Shown in pieces: positions 27,362 through 37,100 of a stretch of DNA of 64,000 bases. The DNA is taken from the NCBI RefSeq assembly GCF_900168125.1, contig NZ_FUZF01000014.1, positions 62,001 to 126,000 of the forward strand. Reading direction: 5' to 3'. This DNA is from Sphingobacterium nematocida (GTDB lineage: Bacteria > Bacteroidota > Bacteroidia > Sphingobacteriales > Sphingobacteriaceae). The notes beneath the pieces are model-generated. The model did no database searches, had not been told where the DNA came from, and saw only the letters and a program-made list of their open reading frames with translations. Position numbers and translations under genes: made by a program. The stretch's first letter is position 1, and every line of letters starts with the position of its first letter.

Positions 27362-28219
27362 ATGGGAAATAGCAACAATAGTAATGGATATCAAGAAACT
27401 TTCAGGCTAAATCACAACTATTACTTTGATAATTTTGCGAACGGAAAGAAATTTTTTGAGTCTACCCAAAGGTGGCTTGATGATACATATTTCTTGATCT
27501 TCTTTGGTAGCTCAAATAATACACATCGAGAACAGCACGTCTTGTTATTTTTCAACCTTCAATATTCTCACTTGCAAGAGATGAGTGCGCCTCTTAAAGA
27601 AGGGGTTTGTTTTGCCATCCGTTCAGATCTATTCAAAGAATATAGTAGGCGGAATAGACTAAGAGATTTTGGCTTTTTAGAATATTCAATTCAGGAATCT
27701 ATCATATTGATGGATAGCGATTATGGGCTTATAAAGAATATCTTTGAGTTGATACACCAAGAAACCAAAGCCCCGGCTAGTGATATTCAATCAAGCATAC
27801 TTGTTGCATACCTTAATTTGCTTTTACGACATATGCAACGGTTTTACCTGCGGTCAATGGAGGATAGGGTAAATGAATTGAGATTGTTATATCAAGATTT
27901 TATTAATGATCTGCAGTCTCTTTTTGACACAGAAAGAAAAAGTATGATTATACTTCCCAGCTTAGCATTATTGGCTAAGAAGCTAAGTTGTACTCCTCGA
28001 TTTCTAAACGATGTGTCTTTAAAAATATCCGAAAATACAGCGCAGCGTCATATTGACAATTTCATTGTTAAGAGAACAAAAGAATTGCTTGCTGAAACAG
28101 ATTTGTCTGTCGCTGAAATTGCTGAAAAAATGAAGTTCAATCAACCTCAGTCTTTAACTAGGTTGTTTAAAAGGATAACAAGAATCAGCCCGCTGGACTA
28201 TCGCATTTCTATTATTTAA
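27362..28219 (+). CDS. AraC-family transcriptional regulator
   Basis: A 285-residue regulator with the double helix-turn-helix domain in its last 60 residues (KELLAETDLSVAEIAEKMKFNQPQSLTRLFKRITRISPLDYR). The N-terminal 180 residues form a cupin-like sensing domain of the kind common in Bacteroidota AraC proteins, with no clear ligand signature. It lies 50 bases after the HAD-GT20 gene on the same strand and may control osmolyte synthesis or the potassium genes that follow; this rests only on position. Confidence 0.85.
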   Translation: MGNSNNSNGYQETFRLNHNYYFDNFANGKKFFESTQRWLDDTYFLIFFGSSNNTHREQHVLLFFNLQYSHLQEMSAPLKEGVCFAIRSDLFKEYSRRNRLRDFGFLEYSIQESIILMDSDYGLIKNIFELIHQETKAPASDIQSSILVAYLNLLLRHMQRFYLRSMEDRVNELRLLYQDFINDLQSLFDTERKSMIILPSLALLAKKLSCTPRFLNDVSLKISENTAQRHIDNFIVKRTKELLAETDLSVAEIAEKMKFNQPQSLTRLFKRITRISPLDYRISII

Positions 28220-28327
28220 AGAATTACCTAGTATCAGAAGTTGGTTGTAAATAAGTTATTTTAGCACCAGATTATTAATTTATTTATACGGTAGCTTTAA
28301 TCTACTCATAAAAAGGGTTTGTTTTTA

Positions 28328-28335
28328 TACTTTTG
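28328..28335 (+). promoter_or_regulatory. Candidate -7 box for the potassium uptake genes
   Basis: TACTTTTG matches TANNTTTG, 15 bases before the GTG start, implying a very short leader. No -33 box at the expected distance. Confidence 0.45.
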
Positions 28336-28350
28336 TTATTAAATTAGCAC

Positions 28351-29733
28351 GTGATTCGAAAACGGTTATTTAATCCTGCTCAACTATTTATTTCCAGCTT
28401 TCTGGCACTTATTCTTTTTGGAACCATATTGTTGAAGCTTCCTATTGCGCTACAGCAGCCGCTATCTTGGCTAGATGCTTTATTTACAGCCACCAGTGCA
28501 GTCTGTGTCACGGGCTTGGTCGTGGTTGATACAGCTACTCATTTTACGATATGGGGACATGTTTTCATTATGTTACTTATTCAGGCCGGCGGGATTGGTA
28601 TATTATCATTTGCAGGATTGTTTACGTATTTTCTCAAAGGTGGAAGCAGTTATGAGAACCAATTGGCTATACGTGATTTCTCAAATACCGAGCGTCTGGG
28701 AGAAGTATTCGTTCTTTTGAAACGAACTATATTAATCACCTTTGGTATAGAGCTGGTTGGCGCTGCCGCTATTTTCTGGAGTTTGAAAGGCGTAAATAAT
28801 ATTGGATTTCTGGAAAAAGTTTTTACGTCTGTATTCCATGCCGTTTCTTCTTTCTGTAATGCAGGATTTTCTACACTGCCTTTGGGCTTGATGGATAGTA
28901 CCGTGCTTCATAATTATGGTTTTCAATTGGCCGTAGCATGCATTTATATTTTTGGAGGACTAGGTTTTCCCATTGTTATAAACGTGCTTAAATACTTCAA
29001 GCATGTGTTGAATAGATTACTAAAAAAATGGACGTTGAACGAAAACTACTACCGTCCATGGGTCATGACGATCAATAGTAAGATCAATCTGATCACGACG
29101 GGATTGATTACAGCTATTGCAACTCTGGTATTGTATATTAATGAATACGGACATGTACTAGCGGGACATGACAAAGTCGGTAAGTGGGTAATAGCTTTTG
29201 CTACAGCTACTACACCAAGGACCGCGGGTTTTAATAGTATTGATTTTTCGCATCTTCATTTCTCAAGTATTCTTTTTGTTATGTTGTTGATGTGGATTGG
29301 TGCTTCTCCAAACTCTACTGGTGGAGGTATCAAAACCAGCACGTTTGCAGTGGCAGTCCTTAATGTATGGAGCCTGGCCAGAGGCAAAAATAGAACCGAT
29401 GTCTTTCGTCGAGAGATAGCTACTATTTCTATACAAAGGGCCTTTGCAACGATGTTCTTATCTTTGATCGTGATCGGATTGGCCGTGTTTGGTATTTCTT
29501 TTTTTGAACGGGAAAGACCGTTGTTAGATATCGCTTTTGAGTGCTTTTCGGCTTATAGTACGGTTGGATTATCGTTAAATGTTACAGGAGGCCTAATGAC
29601 GGGCAGCAAAGTGATTTTGGTTCTGCTTATGTTTGTTGGACGAGTAACGATGCTTTCAGTACTGATAGCATTTGTGAAAAAAATAAATTATATACAGTAT
29701 AGATATGCTCCAGAAGAGCTAACAATATATTAA
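28351..29733 (+). CDS. TrkH/KtrB-type potassium transporter membrane subunit
   Basis: A 460-residue membrane protein using a GTG start. All four selectivity-filter loops of the Trk/Ktr superfamily are seen in order: SAVCVTGL, SFCNAGFST, TTPRTAGFNS and AYSTVGLSL, each keeping the filter Gly. The segment IGASPNSTGGGIKTST is the flexible intramembrane loop of KtrB proteins. It imports potassium together with the cytoplasmic RCK protein encoded four bases downstream. Potassium uptake is the first response to hyperosmotic shock, which fits the neighbouring compatible-solute genes. KtrB rather than TrkH is favoured by length. Confidence 0.92.
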   Translation: MIRKRLFNPAQLFISSFLALILFGTILLKLPIALQQPLSWLDALFTATSAVCVTGLVVVDTATHFTIWGHVFIMLLIQAGGIGILSFAGLFTYFLKGGSSYENQLAIRDFSNTERLGEVFVLLKRTILITFGIELVGAAAIFWSLKGVNNIGFLEKVFTSVFHAVSSFCNAGFSTLPLGLMDSTVLHNYGFQLAVACIYIFGGLGFPIVINVLKYFKHVLNRLLKKWTLNENYYRPWVMTINSKINLITTGLITAIATLVLYINEYGHVLAGHDKVGKWVIAFATATTPRTAGFNSIDFSHLHFSSILFVMLLMWIGASPNSTGGGIKTSTFAVAVLNVWSLARGKNRTDVFRREIATISIQRAFATMFLSLIVIGLAVFGISFFERERPLLDIAFECFSAYSTVGLSLNVTGGLMTGSKVILVLLMFVGRVTMLSVLIAFVKKINYIQYRYAPEELTIY

Positions 29734-29737
29734 GAAT

Positions 29738-30415
29738 ATGAAGTTTATAATCATAGGTTTAGGTAATTTTGGAGCATCGCTCGCAGAGAAATTAACCATT
29801 CAAGGTAATGAAGTAATTGGAGTAGACCGTCGTCTTGAAAAAGTAACTGCGCTTAAAGAGAAGATAACACATACCGTGTGTCTGGATGCCACTGATGAGG
29901 TTGCATTCTCTTCTCTGCCACACAAGAATACAGATGTATTTGTGGTAGCTATAGGAGAAGACGAAGGCGCGAATATTATGGTTACGGCATTATGTAAAGA
30001 AGCTAATGTTAAAAGGTTGATAAGTAGAGCCGTAAATCGACTACATGAAAAAGTACTGGGCGCTTTGGGCGTATCCGAAATTGCTCATCCGGAGGAAGAA
30101 TCGGCCGAGCGGTGGTCAAAGCGTTTGTGTATGTCGGGGCTTGTAGATTCATTTGAATTGAATAGCAACTACTCCATTGTGGAGGCTATAGTACCCGAAA
30201 AATATGTGGGAAAAACAATACAAGAGATTGGATTTCGTGAACGATATGAACTGCTTGTGCTGACCATCTTAAAAAGTACCGAAAAAGAAACAACATTTGG
30301 TAAAAGTGTTGTAACGACTGTTTTGCATGGTATACCCAAGCCCGATACAAAATTAGAAAGAGGAGATATCTTAGCAATTTATGGTTATAATGATCATATA
30401 AAGTCATTTTTATAA
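29738..30415 (+). CDS. TrkA/KtrA-type potassium uptake regulatory subunit
   Basis: A 225-residue cytoplasmic protein with an RCK N-terminal domain (FIIIGLGNFGASLAEKL at residues 3-19 and VIGVDRRLEKV) that binds NAD(H) or ATP, and an RCK C-terminal domain (about 140-220). Single-unit length matches KtrA rather than the doubled TrkA. It gates the membrane subunit encoded just upstream. No terminator of the usual form follows. Confidence 0.92.
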   Translation: MKFIIIGLGNFGASLAEKLTIQGNEVIGVDRRLEKVTALKEKITHTVCLDATDEVAFSSLPHKNTDVFVVAIGEDEGANIMVTALCKEANVKRLISRAVNRLHEKVLGALGVSEIAHPEEESAERWSKRLCMSGLVDSFELNSNYSIVEAIVPEKYVGKTIQEIGFRERYELLVLTILKSTEKETTFGKSVVTTVLHGIPKPDTKLERGDILAIYGYNDHIKSFL

Positions 30416-30725
30416 AATTTCTTTTCTTTAGAAGCTGTTTTTTTATTTCACGGAAATCAAATCATTCCGTTAGAGTATTAAAAAATCTCATCTGTATTAA
30501 TATATTGCCGGTATATCTCAATTTTCACCGATAGAAATGTTGCGAATAGAAAAGTTAGATATTCTGTCCCTATACGATATTTTTGTGAAATGAAAGTAGC
30601 AAGTTGATACTTTCCATGTGGTTCTGCAAAAAAAAGTAAATTTTCTGTGGGACTTTTCAAGACTACTGGGTCATGTTATATAAAGCGGCCTTATAATGGG
30701 ACGTATTACATGATAAACCAATTTT
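30416..30725 (+). promoter_or_regulatory. 310-bp gap with a candidate ECF sigma site before the GH88 gene
   Basis: AT-rich spacer without a gene. The only distinct signal is GTGGGACTTTTC-(8)-TGGGTC at 30647-30672, 53 bases before the GH88 start. The same 12 bases, same spacer length and same GGGTC occur at 32705-32730 before fecR. Confidence 0.6.
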
Positions 30726-31988
30726 ATGAGAAGGTATTTTTTTTGCTTAAAATTCACTTTTATGGTGCTGATATTGTCGGGATGTCAGAACCAAAAACGG
30801 ACTGATCCGATTATAAAAGAGAGTTTTGAAGCTGCAGCTCCTCTTTATGATAGTTTGTTGCAGGTAACAGGGAATAATTTTACCGATTATCCCCATTCCT
30901 TAAATCCTGATGGATCCTTGAAATTTTTACAGATAGACGAATGGACAGGTGGTTTTTGGCCAGGAATACTATGGTATATGTATGAATATACAAAGGAAAA
31001 TCATTGGAAAGAGAAAGCACGAGTATGGACCGAATCATTAGAATCTAACCAATATAATACTGCCCATCATGACATTGGTTTTATGATGTTTTGTAGCTAC
31101 GGCAATGCTTTGCGCTTTGAAGACAACGCGCGATACCGTGATATCTTAATCCAATCAGCCAGCTCACTTTGTGAACGTTATTCGGACACTGTAAAATGTA
31201 TTCAGTCGTGGAACAGTAGAAAGTCTAAGGGGGATAAAAACGTGTGGGAATATCCGGTAATTATGGATAATATGATGAACCTCGAGTTATTATTTTACGC
31301 GGCGAAAGAGACCAAGGATTCCAGTTTCCGAAATATTGCAATAAATCATGCGTTACAAACGCTAGAAAATCACATACGACCTGATTACAGTTCATATCAT
31401 GTTGTTAACTATGATCCAAAAACAGGAAAGGTGTTACATAAGCAGACTTTGCAAGGGTTTTCCGATCAATCTACCTGGGCCCGCGGGCAAGCGTGGGGGA
31501 TATACGGATTTACTATGACCTATCGCGAAACAGAAGATACACGTTTCTTAAAGACAGCGGAGGGAATGGCTGATTTTTTTATAAATCATTCCAGATTACC
31601 TTCCGATCACATCCCTTTTTGGGATTTCGATGCCGGAGTGGAGGGCTATGTGCCCGACTGGGACTATCGCCCACAACAATTCGCCGAAATACCTAGGGAT
31701 GCTTCTGCCGCTGCAATAGCAGCATCGGCATTAATAGAATTGTCTAACCTCACGAATGATATAAATAAAAAGGAAACATATAAAAAAACGGCTGTTAATA
31801 TTTTGCGCACATTGGCTTCCGATCGTTATCGTAATATACAAGGCGATAATCCTTATTTTCTGTTAAAGCACAGCACAGGGAATTTGCCCAGCAACAACGA
31901 AGTAGATGTACCTTTGATCTATGCAGACTATTATTATCTGGAAGCGTTGTTACGCTACAATAAACAACTGGATAAAGAGAAAACATAA
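30726..31988 (+). CDS. GH88-type unsaturated glucuronyl hydrolase, lipoprotein
   Basis: A 420-residue protein with lipobox ILSGC (Cys20) and an alpha/alpha-barrel sequence of glycoside hydrolase family 88. The two key acidic residues appear as Asp116 in NTAHHDIGFM and Asp181 in VIMDNMMN. The STWARGQAWGIYGFTM segment is also typical. GH88 enzymes hydrate the 4,5-double bond of unsaturated uronic acids left by polysaccharide lyases, thereby releasing the sugar. Its presence implies a lyase nearby; the BNR-4 propeller protein in the same locus is the best candidate. The ECF-like motif upstream ties it to the following regulator genes. Confidence 0.88.
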   Translation: MRRYFFCLKFTFMVLILSGCQNQKRTDPIIKESFEAAAPLYDSLLQVTGNNFTDYPHSLNPDGSLKFLQIDEWTGGFWPGILWYMYEYTKENHWKEKARVWTESLESNQYNTAHHDIGFMMFCSYGNALRFEDNARYRDILIQSASSLCERYSDTVKCIQSWNSRKSKGDKNVWEYPVIMDNMMNLELLFYAAKETKDSSFRNIAINHALQTLENHIRPDYSSYHVVNYDPKTGKVLHKQTLQGFSDQSTWARGQAWGIYGFTMTYRETEDTRFLKTAEGMADFFINHSRLPSDHIPFWDFDAGVEGYVPDWDYRPQQFAEIPRDASAAAIAASALIELSNLTNDINKKETYKKTAVNILRTLASDRYRNIQGDNPYFLLKHSTGNLPSNNEVDVPLIYADYYYLEALLRYNKQLDKEKT

Positions 31989-32013
31989 TGGACGATTAGA
32001 TTTTTTTCAGTAG

Positions 32014-32048
32014 AAACTACAATTGCTGTATGCCGATTGTAGTTTTTT
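32014..32048 (+). terminator. Intrinsic terminator after the GH88 gene
   Basis: Perfect 10-bp stem AAACTACAAT/ATTGTAGTTT with a 12-base loop and T-run. It ends the GH88 transcript before the sigma factor gene. Confidence 0.8.
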
Positions 32049-32110
32049 AGACGATCTGATTATCTTTAATCTTTTATTAAATCTTCGACTATATATAACC
32101 TAAAGTAAAC

Positions 32111-32689
32111 ATGTCTGAGTCGATATATGAAAAAGCGCTAGAAAACGAACTACTCAAGCAAATGGCTACTGGAGATCGTCTCGCTTTTGATGCGATTTAT
32201 ACCAGGTATTGGGAGCATGCCTTTTCCGCTGCTTACAAGCGGTTGAAAGATATGGAGCTTGCCCAGGATATTGTACAGGATATTTTTTTACAATTATGGT
32301 TAAGACGCGAAGAACTCGTTATTGAGAATCTTGGCGCCTATCTTTATATAGCTGTTCGGAACCGGGTATTCAAATGTATGGACAGAGCACAACGGTTTAC
32401 ACCTTTACCCGAATTGTTTGATCAGCTTTTTGCTACCCGAGAGCAGTCAGATACAGAAGTGATACGCAAGGAGTTTTTTGTTTATTATGAAGCTCTTGTA
32501 GCCACCCTAAGCCCCTCACAACAGGAGATATTTCGTTTGCGATATCACGACGATCTATCTACATTAGAGATTGCTGATCGTTTAAATATAACCAGAAAGA
32601 CGGTGCAAAATCAGCTAGGAAAGAGCGTAGCACAACTTCGTCAATCAATGGGACTGCTAATTATTATCCAGTTAATGAAATTCTGGTAA
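32111..32689 (+). CDS. ECF-type RNA polymerase sigma factor
   Basis: A 192-residue sigma factor of the extracytoplasmic-function group. Region 2 (AFDAIYTRYWEHAF to VQDIFLQLW, about residues 21-65) and region 4 (LSPSQQEIFRLRYHDDLSTLEIADRLNITRKTVQNQLGKS) are both present. It is the Bacteroidota subtype that is paired with FecR-like anti-sigma factors and STN-containing SusC receptors, so that substrate binding at the outer membrane signals to the cytoplasm. A candidate target motif lies before fecR and before the GH88 gene. Confidence 0.93.
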   Translation: MSESIYEKALENELLKQMATGDRLAFDAIYTRYWEHAFSAAYKRLKDMELAQDIVQDIFLQLWLRREELVIENLGAYLYIAVRNRVFKCMDRAQRFTPLPELFDQLFATREQSDTEVIRKEFFVYYEALVATLSPSQQEIFRLRYHDDLSTLEIADRLNITRKTVQNQLGKSVAQLRQSMGLLIIIQLMKFW

Positions 32690-32704
32690 AAAATGAATGT
32701 TTAC

Positions 32705-32730
32705 GTGGGACTTTTCTGTCTATTAGGGTC
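32705..32730 (+). promoter_or_regulatory. Candidate ECF sigma promoter before fecR
   Basis: GTGGGACTTTTC-(8)-AGGGTC, 44 bases before the fecR start. It matches the site at 30647-30672 in bases and spacing. The GGGACTT...GTC layout with 14 bases between resembles ECF -35/-10 elements. Confidence 0.6.
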
Positions 32731-32774
32731 TTATAGGAATAAGGTATTAATAAATACATAACAATTAACCAAAT

Positions 32775-33950
32775 ATGGATAGAAAAGATTTTTTGATTTT
32801 GCTTCGAAAGTACCGTAAGGGAAAAGCGTCGAAACAAGAAGTAGATTTTTTAATGGCCTACTATCAGCTTTTCGAATCCCAAGAGGATATTTTCGTCCAA
32901 ATGGAAGCAGAGGAAAAAGATACTTTGGGGAGTGATATCAAAGTCAAAGTGGACGAGTTGATTCGGCAGAAGGAAAAAAAACGAGACTTAAAACAAAGGC
33001 CGCTTTGGCATCGATTGCCTTTTGTTGCGCTCCTGGCTGCAATATTTATTTGTGTCGTTCTATTTGCCTATTGGCGTTATGTGCCTGAGAAAAATGATAA
33101 AGTTGAGCTTTTGCATGCTAATACAGAAACCATTAGGCCCGGCAGGGACGAAGCAATATTGACATTGGCCGATGGTACCCAACTTATTCTCAACGATGAG
33201 ATGAATGGTTTTATTTCCCGTCAGTCGGGCGCGGTGGTAGAAAAAACACCGGAGGGAGAACTTATTTATCATGTAAAAGGAAATGGGAAGGTAGTAGAGA
33301 ATACAATTGAGACGCCTAGGGGAGGGCAGTACCGTTTAGTATTATCAGATGGTACCAAGGTCTGGCTGAATGCAGCGTCATCTATTCGTTTTCCCACTGT
33401 ATTTGCCGGAAATACCCGGCAGGTCGAAATAAGCGGTGAAGTTTATTTCGAAGTTAAAAGAGATTCCAGCCGCCCTTTTAAAGTGTTATCCGAAAACCAA
33501 ATGATTGAAGTGTTGGGGACGAATTTTAACGTTAATACGTATAAAGACGAGACGTCCAATAAGACCACACTTTTAGAAGGAAGTATCAGGATTACCAAAT
33601 TGGATAAGGATAAGCGTCCAATGGCTGATATATCGAAAGTGTTGCATCCCGGGCAGCAGGCACTTCTTTCGCCTGTGAATAACCACATTGTTGTAGAGAA
33701 TAGTCCAAATGAAGATGCGGTAGCTTGGAAAGATGGGTATTTTAAGTTTAATCGTGATGATCTACAGACTATTATGAGACAGGTCGCGAGGTGGTATGAT
33801 GTAGAAGTTGAATATCAGGGTGAATTGAGCAAGGATCAATTTGTTGGTGAAATAAAAAGGGGAGAAAATATTGAAGAAGTCTTGCGGATACTTAAACTTA
33901 ACCGTATTAATGTGAACATAATAGGCCGAAAGGTTATAATTTATAACTAA
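32775..33950 (+). CDS. FecR-family anti-sigma factor
   Basis: A 391-residue inner-membrane protein. A cytoplasmic N-terminal segment (about 1-80) is followed by one membrane helix (about 82-102, FVALLAAIFICVVLFAYW). The periplasmic FecR domain follows (from about residue 120; ETPRGGQYRLVLSDGTKVWLNAASSIRFP and RQVEISGEVYFEVKRD). The C-terminal DUF4974 region (about 315-391, LQTIMRQVARWYDVEVEYQG) interacts with the receptor's STN domain in related systems. It holds or activates the ECF factor encoded just upstream. Confidence 0.94.
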   Translation: MDRKDFLILLRKYRKGKASKQEVDFLMAYYQLFESQEDIFVQMEAEEKDTLGSDIKVKVDELIRQKEKKRDLKQRPLWHRLPFVALLAAIFICVVLFAYWRYVPEKNDKVELLHANTETIRPGRDEAILTLADGTQLILNDEMNGFISRQSGAVVEKTPEGELIYHVKGNGKVVENTIETPRGGQYRLVLSDGTKVWLNAASSIRFPTVFAGNTRQVEISGEVYFEVKRDSSRPFKVLSENQMIEVLGTNFNVNTYKDETSNKTTLLEGSIRITKLDKDKRPMADISKVLHPGQQALLSPVNNHIVVENSPNEDAVAWKDGYFKFNRDDLQTIMRQVARWYDVEVEYQGELSKDQFVGEIKRGENIEEVLRILKLNRINVNIIGRKVIIYN

Positions 33951-34012
33951 CCATCACAAAACTTAAAATATGAAAACATAAAAAAACACCTGATGGGCTA
34001 AGGACAAGAAAA

Positions 34013-34064
34013 AACCAACCGTGCTGGTAACACGGCTGGTTATATGTTCCAAAAAAATGGAACA
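34013..34064 (+). promoter_or_regulatory. Two tandem hairpins in the SusC leader
   Basis: Hairpin one: AACCAACCGTG pairs with CACGGCTGGTT (10 of 11) at 34013-34041. Hairpin two: TGTTCCA-(6)-TGGAACA, perfect, at 34045-34064. They lie between fecR and SusC. Neither is followed by a clean T-run, so they may be RNA-stability, processing or attenuation elements rather than plain terminators. Confidence 0.55.
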
Positions 34065-34130
34065 GCTTGGATTAACCCATAATTTTTGATCGTACATTTA
34101 TTAATCCATTAACCCAAACATGACAAACTT

Positions 34131-37100
34131 ATGAATTTTAATGTTTATGGAAAAATCCGGATGTATTTCGGAGTTATCCTCTTCAAACAAATCCTTGTTA
34201 TGAAACTCATTATATTGCTCACTATTGTTAGCTGTTTTCAGGTAAGCGCCCACAGTTTTTCGCAAACCATAACACTAACAACTAAAAATATGCCGTTGGA
34301 AAAGGCATTGATAGCGATAGGCAAACAAAGTAACCACTATTTCTTCTATAAGTATAACGAACTTAAAGATGCAGCACCAGTGTCGTTGGAACTCCGTAAT
34401 GTCACTTTAGATGAAGCCCTTAAGGCCAGCTTCAAAGGCCAGGGGTTTACTTATACGATTGATAATAAAACCATCGTAGTAAACAAAGTAGGCATTACAC
34501 CTAGAACAACAACTCCTGTACAGCCTGCCGAAATAAAAGGTAGCGTTTTAGACGAGCAAGGAAAGCCCCTTCAAGGAGCTTCGGTGAAGATAAAAGGGAC
34601 GAATCTTGGTGCCGTGACTGATGCTAGAGGATTATTTTCCATAGCTACAGATCAAACAAAAATCACCTTATTAGTGAGTTATACGGGATACCAGATTCGA
34701 GAGGTAGTTGTTGTAGATCGGACTAATGTCATTGTATCGCTTCGAGAAGAAAATCAAAATTTAAACGAAGTCGTGGTAGTAGGATATGGTGTGCAGCAGC
34801 GAAAAGATGTTACAGGTTCCATTAGTTCTATGAATAGTGAAAAGATAAAAAACCAAGTTGTTGTTTCCTTAGATAATGCGATGGCAGGTCAAATGGCCGG
34901 AGTACAGGTCAGCCAAGCCACCGGCGCACCTGGAGGAGGTTCTTCGGTAAGGATTAGGGGCGCAGGTTCGTTAAGTGCTGGCAATGATCCGCTCTATGTG
35001 ATAGACGGATTCCCTATTACCAATGATTTTAACCAAAGCAATAATCCATTAAACACGATTAATCCATCTGACATTGATAATATTCAAGTGTTAAAAGATG
35101 CTTCGGCTACAGCCATATATGGTTCTAGAGGATCCAACGGCGTAGTAATCATTACGACTAAATCGGGCAAAAGTGGGGTTTCTCGTATAGACCTCTCTAT
35201 AAATAGTGGTGTACAAGAGGTAGAAAAGTATTTGGAATTATTGAATGCGAGGGAATATGCATTATATATTAACGAAGCGCGTAATAACGCTTGGGTCAAT
35301 TCAGGGCCAGGAAGATCTGCTTCCGACCCAAATAGTGTCCGTACCAATAATGTGATGTACCAGTTACCTGAGATGACGAATAATCCAGATGCACTGGGCG
35401 AGGGTACGGATTGGCAACGCGAGATTTTTAGGTCGGCGATGATGCACAATTACCAATTGAACTTTTCAGGTGGTAACGAAAAGACCAAATACTTTCTATC
35501 CGGTGGCTATCTAGATCAAGAAGGTATTATTCTGAATTCTGACCTAAAGCGTTTCTCTTTCCGCGTAAATGTGGAATCTGATGTGCACAAAAGGATAAAA
35601 GTAGGTGCAAATCTAACACCATCCTATACCTTTAACAACCTTGTAAACGCAGAAGGAAACTGGCAAGGCGGAGGTATTGTCCAATCAGCGATAACAGCTG
35701 CACCGTTCTTAAGTCCCTACGATGGTCAAGGCAACTATACAAAGATAACGGGATTGGGTATAGGGACTAGCGAGGTCGACAACCCTGTTAAATTGGCTAA
35801 GGAATCTTATTTTAAGCAAGGGACTCTCCGTTTGTTAGGGACTGCATTTGCTGAGGTAAACATAATGGATGGTTTAGCATTTAAGACATTAGTTGGAGCA
35901 GATGTTCGCAATTTCAGGGAAAATGTTTTCAGTCCGTCCATAGTCAATCCGAATAGTGTAAATGCTACTAAAGTACCGACTGCTACGGCCATTTCTTCAG
36001 AAAGCAAAAATTGGTTAGCAGAATTTACCTTGGCTTATCATAAAAAGATGAATAAGCATAGTATCGATGCTTTGGTCGGATATACGGCACAAAAGGAGTA
36101 CATCGACTTTAGTAGCATGGCAGGAACCAACTTTGCTAATGATAATATAAAAACTATCAATGCTGCTGGCTTAATTACAAATGCACTCACTACACAGGAG
36201 GAGTGGGCACTACTTTCGTATTTGGCTCGTGTCAACTACAGTTTTGCCGATCGTTATTTACTTACAGCTACTTTGCGTAGAGATGGCTCTTCGAGGTTTG
36301 GGACAGATAACAAGTGGGGCGTTTTTCCTTCAGTATCGGTGGGCTGGCGTTTGTCCGAAGAGGAATTTCTTAATGAAGTCTCTTGGTTAAACGATTTGCG
36401 TTTGAGAGCGAGCTACGGCGCGACAGGAAATAATTTCATCAGCAACTACGGTCATATTGGTCTTACAGGTATCGAAAACTATATTTTCGGAGGAAGCGGC
36501 GGCGCCTTGATCAATGGAACACGGATCACCAATATCCCGAATAGCATGTTAGGCTGGGAGAAAAATAATCAATTGGATATCGGGTTAGAAACAAGTATTC
36601 TTAATAATCGTTTTGCTTTGACCGTAGATTATTATAACAAAAAAACATCTGACCTGTTGCTCAATGTACCTGTTCCTACGTTAACAGGTTATAGCACAGC
36701 ATTGCAAAATATAGGGAAGATCCAAAACAAAGGCTTGGAGTTTACTTTGACGAGTCGTAACCTTGTAAATGCTTTCAAATGGACGACAGATTTTAATTTG
36801 TCTACCAATAGGATTAAGGTGTTAGCACTAGGTTCTGATGGTTCACCGATTATTTCAAGGCAATCCACTTCTGCAAATGCACCAACCCACATCACGCGAA
36901 TAGATTCAGAGCCGGGTAGTTTCTACGGCTATAAAGTTATTGGGGTATATCAGGATGCGACAGATATTGCCAATAGCCCTATCATCGTGAATGAGTCTAA
37001 ACCGGGGCAGCTTAAGTTTGAAGATATTGATGGTGATGGGCGCATTACCAGTTCAGATCGTACCATATTGGGAAGCCCCTTTCCTGATTTTACATACGGA

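Noticed and set aside
34054..34092. A 12-codon frame (MFQKNGTAWINP) in the SusC leader as another micro-ORF of the element family
   Set aside because: It lacks the MKY start, the IPY block and the AT-rich tail, and mostly reflects the hairpin sequence.
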